A DNA stretch of 39,146 nt from a bacterium (GTDB lineage: Bacteria; Verrucomicrobiota; Kiritimatiellia; CAIKKV01; CAIYGI01), in NCBI GenBank assembly GCA_025360745.1, contig JANYBP010000064.1, positions 1 through 39,146 of the forward strand, written 5' to 3'. Below are positions 33,125-39,146 of this stretch, piece after piece. The notes below the pieces were generated by a model that made no database searches, was not told the origin of the DNA, and saw only the letters and a list, made by a program, of their open reading frames with translations. Position numbers and translations under genes: made by a program. Numbering within the stretch: position 1 is the stretch's first letter; each line of letters starts with the position of its first letter.

Positions 33125-33568
33125 ATGCAAACTTTGGATGAATTACGGGAACGGCAAAAGGAAATTCTGCTGGACTTCAAGGCGCGCGAACAGAAGGCCG
33201 GCAAGATCTTTGCAAAGATCGCCGAATACGAGAAAGAGATTGCAAAGCTGCAGCGGGCGCTGACGTCAGTTTTGGGAATAGACGGCGCGCTGGTGACGGG
33301 GAAGGGCGCGCGCCCCAAGGCCAAGCGGGGGACGAAGAGCGTGGTCGCGGTCAAGCATCGCGGCGACGGAACGTCGCAAAAGGAACGCGTTCTGAACGTT
33401 CTGGTAAAGGCCGGCAAGCCGATGAACATCCCGGAAATTATCGAAGCGCTTCAAACCGAAGGCTATGTCTTCCAGGCCAGGAAACCCGTTTCGGCGCTGA
33501 CCGTGTTGCTCTACGGCAACAAGTCCCTTTTCAAGAAGGTGCAGCCGGGAACGTTCGTGGCAGCGTAG
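33125..33568 (+). CDS. Coiled-coil protein with winged-helix (HARE-like) domain
   Basis: 147 residues. Residues 1-48 are a charged coiled coil (LRERQKEILLDFKAREQKAG, KEIAKLQRAL). A basic linker (GKGARPKAKRGTK) follows. The C-terminal 65 residues, QKERVLNVLVKAGKPMNIPE then IIEALQTEGYVF and VSALTVLLYGNKSLFKKVQPGTF, look like a HARE-HTH or related winged helix, known in restriction and chromatin proteins. Function unknown; DNA binding is inferred. ATG 33125 has GAGAGGG 8 nt upstream; a GTG at 33116 is also in frame. The stop is followed after 8 nt by a word array. Confidence 0.72.
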   Translation: MQTLDELRERQKEILLDFKAREQKAGKIFAKIAEYEKEIAKLQRALTSVLGIDGALVTGKGARPKAKRGTKSVVAVKHRGDGTSQKERVLNVLVKAGKPMNIPEIIEALQTEGYVFQARKPVSALTVLLYGNKSLFKKVQPGTFVAA

Positions 33569-33576
33569 GAATACAA

Positions 33577-33698
33577 GTGGTGGATGGTTGAGGGTGGATG
33601 GTTGAGGGTGGATGGTGGAGGGTGGATGGTGGATGGTGGATGGTGGAGGAAACTCCTCTTTATCCTTCTTCCACCTTCCACCTTCCACCTGCCACCTA
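33577..33698. repeat. GGTGGATGGTTGAGG / CCACCTTCCACC inverted arrays
   Basis: A purine-rich array (33577-33650, about ten GGTGGATG-like units) faces a pyrimidine-rich one (33664-33698) over 13 nt, giving a potential long hairpin between convergent genes. The ABC ATPase stop codon (33696-33698) is inside the right array, and the last residues VGSQQ come from a further word, CAGTAGGCAGTCAGCAGTAG. Confidence 0.85.
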
Positions 33699-34979
33699 CT
33701 GCTGACTGCCTACTGTCACTCTCTCCCTCAGTCTCTCGGTCAGGTCGGTGGGGGTATGCCAGGCGACGGCGCCGGCGGCGAGCAGGGCCTTGACGCGGGC
33801 GATGGCGGTATGGCCGGGGGTGTAATCGCGCGCCTCGATCTCGTCGCAGATAAAGACCGGTTGCCCGGCCGCCTGGGCCGCTTCCAGCAGTTCCAGATTG
33901 GGCAGGTTGCCGGGTCCAAAGGGCGCCGGCGAGAGCACCACCGCCGCGGCCTGCTTCGACAGCGCCTGTGCCGCCGCGAGGGCCGCGGAACTCACATGCG
34001 AAAAAGGCTTTTCGAGTGCCAGTTTGGCGCCCAGCGCGTCCGCCACCTCGGCGTCCAGATCGCCCTGGTTTAGCACCCCGACGCTCAGCGTGTAGCCGCA
34101 GAGCGCCAGACGGCGCAGGGTTTCCTCGCCGCAGCCGCCGCCCGCCACCACATGAACGTGTACGCCGCGTCCCACGGCCCCGCCGTTGGGCAGCCGCGGC
34201 GTGGGCATCAGGTGCAGGGCGCCGCTCTGCGGATCGGACTGCACGCGCACGGCGCAGTGGTAAACGCGCTTGATGTGCTCCTCGGTCAGCACGGCGGCGG
34301 GCGCGCCGTCGGCCATCAGGCGACCGCGATCGAGCAGCAGGAGGCGCTGGCAGAATTCGGCGGCGAGCTGCAGATCGTGGCTGATCATCACCACTGTGAG
34401 CCCCTGCTCGGACTGCAGGCGCTCGACCAACTGAAGAATTTCCAGCCGGTGATTGAGATCGAGATGCGAGGTCGCCTCGTCCATCAGAATCAGGCGCGGC
34501 TCCTGCGCCAGCGCCAGCGCCACCAGCGCGCGTTGTTTCTCGCCGCCGCTCAGGGAGGAGAGCGGACGGTGGCGCAGGTCGGCGGTGTCGGTATAGGCCA
34601 GCGCCCGCTCGACGGCTTGCCGGTCGCGCGCCCCCGGCGCGCCGGCCCAGCGCGAGCGGGCGACGGTGCGGCCCATGCCGACAACTTCCTCCACCGTGAA
34701 GGCCATCGGCGTCTCGACCTCCTGCGGCACGACGGCCACCAGCCGCGCCCGCTCGGGGGCCGACAGGCTGAAGGCGTCGTGTCCGAAAATCCGCACCGTG
34801 CCGGCGGCCGGCCGCAGCAGACCGGTCAGGCAGCGGAAGAGCGTGGACTTGCCGGCGCCGTTGGGGCCCAGGATGCCGACAATTTCGCCCGCCGCGATGG
34901 AGCATGAGATTTCGCGCAAGACCAGCGTGTCACGGTAGCCCGCGGAAAGCGCCCGGATCTCGATCGCCGGGGCGCTCAT
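33696..34979 (-). CDS. B12/iron-type ABC transporter ATPase with extra C-terminal domain
   Basis: 427 residues. ATPase of BtuD/FecE type (1-255): Walker A GPNGAGKST (38-46), Q-loop Gln86, signature LSGGEKQR (143-150), Walker B LILMDEAT (163-170), His201. A second domain follows from about 272 to 420: VHVHVVAGGGCGEETLRRL, LSVGVLNQGDLDAEVADALG, AVVLSPAPFGPGNLPNLELL and VFICDE. It looks Rossmann-like and may bind a nucleotide or the cargo. Similar fusions exist in related phyla, from memory. Start codon overlaps the permease stop (ATGA). Third gene of the btuF-btuC-btuD-type operon. Confidence 0.9.
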   Translation of the reverse strand: MSAPAIEIRALSAGYRDTLVLREISCSIAAGEIVGILGPNGAGKSTLFRCLTGLLRPAAGTVRIFGHDAFSLSAPERARLVAVVPQEVETPMAFTVEEVVGMGRTVARSRWAGAPGARDRQAVERALAYTDTADLRHRPLSSLSGGEKQRALVALALAQEPRLILMDEATSHLDLNHRLEILQLVERLQSEQGLTVVMISHDLQLAAEFCQRLLLLDRGRLMADGAPAAVLTEEHIKRVYHCAVRVQSDPQSGALHLMPTPRLPNGGAVGRGVHVHVVAGGGCGEETLRRLALCGYTLSVGVLNQGDLDAEVADALGAKLALEKPFSHVSSAALAAAQALSKQAAAVVLSPAPFGPGNLPNLELLEAAQAAGQPVFICDEIEARDYTPGHTAIARVKALLAAGAVAWHTPTDLTERLRERVTVGSQQ

Positions 34980-35938
34980 TCGAGCCAGCCTCCGCCGCGG
35001 CGGCGGCGCAGCAGCAAAAGGAAAAAAGGCCCGCCCAGCAGCGCCGTCACCACACCCACGGGAATTTCCACCGGCGCCAGCACGGTGCGCGCCAGCGCAT
35101 CGCAGACCGCCAGAAATACCCCGCCGCCCAGGGCCGCCGCCGGGATCAGGCGGCGGTGTTCGGGACCCAGCCAGGCGCGCAGCGCATGCGGCACGATCAA
35201 GCCCACGAAGCCGATCAGTCCGGCCAGCGCGACGGCCGACGCGGTGATCAGCGTGGCGCAGATCAGCGCGCCCCCCACGGCCAGCCGCGTGCGCACGCCA
35301 AGATGGTGCGCCATGTCCGTCCCGAGCGTCAGCGCGTTCAATTCCGGCGCCAGCATCCAGGCCGCCGCGCAGCCGGTCAGCATGCCCGTCGCGGCCACCG
35401 CCAGCAGTTGAACCGAGCCGACCTCCAGGTTGCCGAGCATCCACCAGAGCACGCTGTGCAGCCCCTCGACCGGCGCCAGCGTGACCATGAACATCAGCAG
35501 ACTGGAGGCCACCGCGCTCACAATCACGCCGCTCAGGATCAGCCCGTAGATCGGCGCCCGCCCGTGATCGTTGGCCAGTCCGTAGACCAGCGTCAGCGAG
35601 AGCACGCTGCCGACGAAGGCCGCCAGCGGCACCGGCCAGGCGCCGAGCGCGCCCAGCCCGCCGAGAATCGCGACCGCGGCGCCCAGTCCGGCCCCGCTGC
35701 TCACGCCCAGCACGTACGGCTCGGCGAGGGGGTTGCGCAAGACCGCCTGCAGCACCACGCCCGCCACGGCCAGCGCCGCGCCCGTGACAAAACCCGCCAG
35801 CACGCGGGTCAGCCGTAACCAGAAGATTTCATTGTCCCACGCCGGCACGGGAAACCCGAAGCCCGACGCGCCAAAGGCCAGACACAAGGCCAGCAGCAGC
35901 GGCGCCAAGAGCAGCAGGATTGCGAAGCGGCGGTTCAT
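34976..35938 (-). CDS. BtuC/FecCD-type permease
   Basis: 320 residues, eight to ten membrane segments, FecCD family inner-membrane subunit for cobalamin or iron chelates. Diagnostic stretches are RLTRVLAGFVTGAALAVAGVVLQAVLRNPLAEPYVLGVSSGAG-like (42-85), LILSGVIVSAVASSL, and GLIGFVGLIVPHALRAWLGPEHRRLIP near the C-terminus, which contacts the ATPase. The preceding binding-protein gene ends 128 nt upstream; that gap is a perfect inverted word array. Couples to the ATPase by a 4-nt overlap. Confidence 0.93.
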   Translation of the reverse strand: MNRRFAILLLLAPLLLALCLAFGASGFGFPVPAWDNEIFWLRLTRVLAGFVTGAALAVAGVVLQAVLRNPLAEPYVLGVSSGAGLGAAVAILGGLGALGAWPVPLAAFVGSVLSLTLVYGLANDHGRAPIYGLILSGVIVSAVASSLLMFMVTLAPVEGLHSVLWWMLGNLEVGSVQLLAVAATGMLTGCAAAWMLAPELNALTLGTDMAHHLGVRTRLAVGGALICATLITASAVALAGLIGFVGLIVPHALRAWLGPEHRRLIPAAALGGGVFLAVCDALARTVLAPVEIPVGVVTALLGGPFFLLLLRRRRGGGWLE

Positions 35939-35944
35939 TGGAAG

Positions 35945-36082
35945 AAACGATGAACGATGAATGATGAACGATGAAGAATGGAGGAAGCAAGATGCATTGA
36001 GTTTTTGTAATTCAATCGTCAGAAAGGTTGGAGTCGTGGTGCTGTTCTCTATTCATCGTTCATCATTCATCGTTCATCGTTT
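35945..36082. repeat. Perfect 30-bp inverted GATGAACGATGA arrays
   Basis: 35945-35974 and 36053-36082 are exact reverse complements, each four GATGAACGAT/GATGAATGAT units, 78 nt apart. The right arm contains the stop codon of the binding-protein gene (36067-36069). The left arm lies 6 nt before the permease start. Confidence 0.95.
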
Positions 36083-36948
36083 GCTTTAATCACTCGTTGC
36101 AGCGCCGCGATTCCCATCAGTACGCGTGGACCGGGACGCAGCATAACATCATTGTCGAATCCGCTGTAGACGCGGTGATTCTTGACCGCCGCCACGCGGT
36201 TCCAACCCGCGCGGTTAGCGAGCGACTCCTCGACCGCCTTGGCGCCGCCCATGTAGAAGCACAGCACGATTTCCGGATTGCGGGCCACCACCCATTCCGA
36301 GGAGACCTGGTAATAGTCCTGCTCCGCCTCGTCCCCCAGATTGTCTCCGCCCGCGATGCGCACCAGTTCGGCCAGGAAGGAATTTTTCCCGACCGTGCTC
36401 ATCGGATCGTTCCAGATTTCGATATAGACCCGCGGCCGCGGGCCATGGGCCCCAGCCGCCGCGGCGCGCAGGGCGGCGATTTTATTCCGCAAGTCCTCCG
36501 CCATCTGCGCCGCCTCGCGGGCGCGGCCCACGTTCTGGCCGACCAGGAAAATGGCGTTCGGAATGTCGTCCAGCCGGACGCAGGGAACATGCGCGACGGC
36601 GATTCCCAGTTGGCGCAGGCGCGTCAGGCTTGAGGCGTCGGCCATGTCGACTTCCAGCAGCACCGTCGGTTTCAGTCCCAGGATGCGTTCGATGGAGGGC
36701 ACGCCGAAATCGCCGACCACCGGCACGCGCGCCACGATCTCGGGCGGGTAGTTGCATACGCTCGTGCGTCCGACCAGCCGGTCGCCCGCGCCCACGGCGC
36801 AGACCAGTTCCGTCAGATTCGGCGCCAGCGTCACCACCCGCGGTCCAGCGTCCGCGGCCGGCGCGGCCGGCGCCGCGCGACGACAGCCCGCGCCCAGCAG
36901 CGCCGCCGCCGCCAGGATCGAAATCAGCCGCCATGCAGTGGTGCTCAT
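36067..36948 (-). CDS. BtuF/FepB-type substrate-binding lipoprotein
   Basis: 293 residues. Lipoprotein signal with lipobox LGAGC (Cys22), Ala/Pro linker, then a periplasmic binding fold of helical-backbone type: RVVTLAPNLTELVCAVGAGDRLVGRT (37-62), VPVVGDFGVPSIERILGLKPTVLLE and SFLAELVRIAGGDNLGD. BtuF-like proteins bind cobalamin; iron-siderophore is the alternative. The start at 36948 has no clear ribosome site. The final residues NDER are encoded by the GATGAACGATGA array. First gene of the operon; preceded by the FadL-type gene 55 nt upstream. Confidence 0.88.
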   Translation of the reverse strand: MSTTAWRLISILAAAALLGAGCRRAAPAAPAADAGPRVVTLAPNLTELVCAVGAGDRLVGRTSVCNYPPEIVARVPVVGDFGVPSIERILGLKPTVLLEVDMADASSLTRLRQLGIAVAHVPCVRLDDIPNAIFLVGQNVGRAREAAQMAEDLRNKIAALRAAAAGAHGPRPRVYIEIWNDPMSTVGKNSFLAELVRIAGGDNLGDEAEQDYYQVSSEWVVARNPEIVLCFYMGGAKAVEESLANRAGWNRVAAVKNHRVYSGFDNDVMLRPGPRVLMGIAALQRVIKANDER

Positions 36949-37003
36949 CGCCGCACAGCAGTAGCAGGAAAGCGCGCTTCGCACAAGACGCGAGCGCGCC
37001 GCT

Positions 37004-38275
37004 TTAGAACCGGTAGGCGGTGCTGGCGAAGGCGAAGAGCCCGCTCTCGCTCGTTTCGGAGACGATCGGCTGCAATTCGCCGGCATCGTTGAGGCGCTTG
37101 CCGTAGCCATTGCCGCTGCCCCAGACATAACTGAGCCCGACATTCAGGATCACGTTTGCGCCGATGGAGCCCGCGCTGGCCGTCACACCGTAAAGATCGA
37201 TCTGACTGGCGTCGCTGGGATTTTCAGGATCGAGGTCCGGGGCGGACGAAAAGCTGGTGAAAAAACCGGCGCGGATGGGATAGCGCTTGCGGACGATGTA
37301 CTCGCCGCCGACCTGCACGTCGGTCACGGCCTTGCGTTCCCGCCGGATGGTGATGGCATTGCCATCCTGTTCGCCTTCCATCCAGTTGTAACTGCGCGAA
37401 AGATGGTGCGTCAGATCGAGTCCGGCGCTGGCCACACCCGCCCGGCGCCAGCCGATACCCGCGCGCAGCTGCGCCGGCAGGCCGTTGTCGGCGTCCAGTT
37501 TCTCGTAATAGACCGCATCGGCGCCGGACGCCTCCGGACCGCCCAGCACTTCGCTGACCTGGACGCGGCCGTTGCCGGAGAGCGTGGCCGAGGGCGTCGT
37601 GAAGGTGAGGCCCGCCGACCACTCGTCCGCGAAAATATATTGCGCGCCCAGGACGCCGATCAGGCCGATCACCGAATACTTGTAATTGGCGCTGTAGGTG
37701 TAGGAATAGTCGTTCCAGTAGAGGTTTTCGAACTGGCTGGCGGTTTGATAGACGCCGAAGACCGAGGCGCCGACTGACAGCCGTTCGTTGACGACATGGC
37801 CGATCGAAGGTCCAAGCTGGAGCGTCTGCTCGTCCTGGCTGAAATTATAGTAATGCTGCTGGGTCTTGAAGGCCTGGATTTCCCGCACGCTGTATTGCGA
37901 CGGCACGAAGACGGAAAATGCCGCCACGGTGCCTTCGCTCAATTTTTTCACGACGCTCAGTCCGGTCGGAATGGTCGAAAAGGAGGAGGCCTCGAGATTT
38001 TCGCCCGGAAAGGCGGCATCCTTGGACTCGAAATGCTGGATGCCGTAGAGGGTGCCGTTGACGGAAATCGAATCGCGCTGCTCGCGTCCGATGCCGGCGG
38101 GATTGTAGAAGCAGGCGTCCATGCCGTCGGCCGTCGCCGCCACCGCCCCGCCCATGCCCGCCGCCCGCTCGCCGACGATGAACGGCTGGTAGTTCGCCTC
38201 CCCCGCCCGCAGGCCCAAGGCCGAACACGCCACGATTACAAAAGCCATCCGCCGCGCACGCCGATTGTTCCGCAT
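37004..38275 (-). CDS. FadL/OmpP1-type outer membrane protein
   Basis: 423 residues. Signal peptide (MAFVIVACSALGLRA) and the family hallmark ERAAGMGGAVAATADGMDACFYNPAG (38-63), followed by alternating beta strands and a C-terminal aromatic YRF that marks outer membrane barrels. Members import fatty acids or aromatic compounds; substrate unknown here. Of two in-frame ATGs, 38275 is preferred because AAGGAG is 7 nt upstream; it would be 1 nt from 38281. Precedes the binding lipoprotein on the same strand, though a functional link is not shown. Confidence 0.9.
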   Translation of the reverse strand: MRNNRRARRMAFVIVACSALGLRAGEANYQPFIVGERAAGMGGAVAATADGMDACFYNPAGIGREQRDSISVNGTLYGIQHFESKDAAFPGENLEASSFSTIPTGLSVVKKLSEGTVAAFSVFVPSQYSVREIQAFKTQQHYYNFSQDEQTLQLGPSIGHVVNERLSVGASVFGVYQTASQFENLYWNDYSYTYSANYKYSVIGLIGVLGAQYIFADEWSAGLTFTTPSATLSGNGRVQVSEVLGGPEASGADAVYYEKLDADNGLPAQLRAGIGWRRAGVASAGLDLTHHLSRSYNWMEGEQDGNAITIRRERKAVTDVQVGGEYIVRKRYPIRAGFFTSFSSAPDLDPENPSDASQIDLYGVTASAGSIGANVILNVGLSYVWGSGNGYGKRLNDAGELQPIVSETSESGLFAFASTAYRF

Positions 38276-38307
38276 ATTCATGCTCCTTTCAGACCAGGGT
38301 CAGGTTT

Positions 38308-38571
38308 TCATGTGGATTTCGCCGCCAGACTTCCGGTGATGTACTTGTGCAATATGCTGGAGATGAGCGTTTGGTAAGGCAGCCCTTCCGCGACCGCTTT
38401 CTTCTGAAAATCGATCATGTCGCGCTTGGTCATCCTGATGTTGACCCGTTTGTCTTTCCTGAGCGTTGCCCGTGCAATTGACTGGTAACGTCGCGCCTCG
38501 CGCTTGAAGTCGGGTATGCGCTTCCATTCGCCGCGCTCGACCGATTCCAGCATGCCCTTTTCTTCCCGCAT
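38308..38571 (-). CDS. CopG-type antitoxin, apparently orphan
   Basis: 87 residues with the pattern LESVERGEWKRIPDFKREARRY ... RVNIRMTKRDMIDFQKKAVAEGLPYQTLISSILHKYITGSL, a ribbon-helix-helix protein of the CopG/COG5304 antitoxin group. These normally pair with a BrnT-like or RelE-like toxin encoded just upstream; I find none in the 126 nt before the next gene, which is on the other strand. The start at 38571 is chosen from the usual family beginning (M-x-x-EEK). An upstream frame to 38637 exists. A palindrome covers the start, so it probably represses itself. Confidence 0.72.
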   Translation of the reverse strand: MREEKGMLESVERGEWKRIPDFKREARRYQSIARATLRKDKRVNIRMTKRDMIDFQKKAVAEGLPYQTLISSILHKYITGSLAAKST

Positions 38572-38583
38572 AACATGCGGGAA
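38563..38583. promoter_or_regulatory. Palindrome over the antitoxin start
   Basis: TTCCCGCAT-AAC-ATGCGGGAA has perfect 9-bp arms. The half-site ATGCGGGAA recurs exactly at the divergent DUF1232 gene start (38698-38706). A single ribbon-helix-helix regulator could control both genes. Confidence 0.55.
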
Positions 38584-38697
38584 TAGTATTACGATGTGTG
38601 CATTACGGGAACACTTCATTTTTGAGTCGTACCGCAACTTGACGCTCGCCGCCCGTGGGCGTAGCCTCGCCCTGTATTCGCGACATTCGACGATGAC

Positions 38698-38979
38698 ATG
38701 CGGGAAGTTAAAGTGAGAAAAGCGCTAAACAGGGCAAAGCGGGAGTTGGCCTACTATCGGGCGCTTTTCTCGCATGCCCGGACGCCCCGGATTTCCCGCT
38801 GGCTGTTGGGTGGTGCGACGGCCTATCTTTTGTCGCCGATCGACATTATTCCCGACTTCATTCCGATACTTGGTCAACTCGATGATCTGGTGATTGTACC
38901 GGGCATGATTTATGCCGCTCTGGCCCTGATTCCGGCGAGCGTGAAAGCGGAATGCAGGGAGAAGACGGCGGGTGTGTAG
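38698..38979 (+). CDS. DUF1232 (YkvA-like) membrane protein
   Basis: 93 residues. WLLGGATAYLLSPIDIIPDFIPILGQLDDLVIVPGMIYAALALIP-type core (35-80, written in part) is the DUF1232 hallmark: a short hydrophobic hairpin with SPIDxIPDFIPxxGxLDD. Function unknown in the family. The ATG at 38698 has no ribosome site; a GTG at 38713 preceded by GGGAAG is a real alternative. Divergent from the CopG-type antitoxin. 167 nt follow to the window end. Confidence 0.85.
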   Translation: MREVKVRKALNRAKRELAYYRALFSHARTPRISRWLLGGATAYLLSPIDIIPDFIPILGQLDDLVIVPGMIYAALALIPASVKAECREKTAGV

Positions 38980-39068
38980 GTTTGCAGTCCCCACCTTGCG
39001 CCCAAATCCTCGCCTAACCCGTCTTTCCCCGTTCGCGGATAAAACCGCCATATTTCCTCGATTTCCGC

Positions 39069-39146
39069 TCAAAGGTCTGCCCCACATTTTTTCTTCAGAT
39101 CTTCCAGTCGTGGGGGCGGCTGTTCCGGCAACGTCAGGTGTAACTG
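39069..39146 (-). CDS. Possible C-terminal end of a gene entering from the right
   Basis: The minus strand stays open from the window edge to a TGA at 39069, reading LTLPEQPPPRLEDLKKKCGADL. The sequence is protein-like but too short to assign. It could equally be chance. Confidence 0.25.
   Translation of the reverse strand, partial: QLHLTLPEQPPPRLEDLKKKCGADL

Noticed and set aside
36551..36964. Short plus-strand frames opposite the binding lipoprotein
   Set aside because: Shadows without motifs; the sense gene has a lipobox and binding-protein fold.

Overview
The window reads as a chromosomal segment of a GC-rich member of the PVC superphylum, most likely Kiritimatiellota, Verrucomicrobiota or a relative. 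The best taxonomic clue is a 50-residue small basic protein at 8108-8260 that matches the chlamydial/verrucomicrobial small basic protein family. A FadL-type outer membrane protein and a lipoprotein-type vitamin B12 or iron uptake system show a diderm envelope. No phage, CRISPR array or complete mobile element is visible.

Layout. 1-4.8 kb: a minus-strand sugar operon (SDR oxidoreductase, pyrophosphate-type phosphofructokinase, HAD hydrolase, 6-phosphogluconate dehydrogenase). 4.8-10 kb: a membrane protein made of three copies of one module, a repeat-filled gap with a MITE-like element, an SDR lacking the usual catalytic serine, the small basic protein, a pseudouridine synthase and an SH3 protein. 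10-14.6 kb: Kup potassium transporter, a UroD-like protein and a DUF4143 ATPase, all on the minus strand. 14.6-24.3 kb is an accessory stretch: a 235-bp inverted-repeat element, a frameshifted secreted-protein gene, two divergent HTH regulators, a second DUF4143 ATPase, a ParE/Phd-type toxin-antitoxin pair, a NERD protein and an IS21 IstB remnant. Within it lie hpt, a TctA-like membrane protein and a DUF457 protein. 24.3-26 kb: an AT-rich exported protein and a DoxX/MauE protein. 26.5-33.6 kb is housekeeping: tRNA-Asp, apt, corA, argS, phosphomannomutase/phosphoglucomutase, purN, a second UroD-like protein and an HTH protein. 33.7-39.1 kb: a btuF-btuC-btuD-like ABC system, a FadL-type protein, an orphan CopG-type antitoxin and a DUF1232 protein.

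The most unusual property of the window is between the genes. About a dozen gaps carry short word-like tandem arrays (7-14 nt units such as CCCTGAAC, GGTGGATG, GATGAACGATGA, TCAGAATTC). Many are arranged as inverted pairs able to fold into long hairpins. They sit at, or run across, stop codons, so at least seven genes end in residues encoded by the array. At 25938-26139 two different words are nested as concentric inverted repeats. At 35945-36082 the arms are a perfect 30-bp match. This looks like a targeted, recurrent class of 3'-end repeat and is my main candidate for something undescribed.

Gene functions come from motifs and family resemblance read by eye. No database search was possible.
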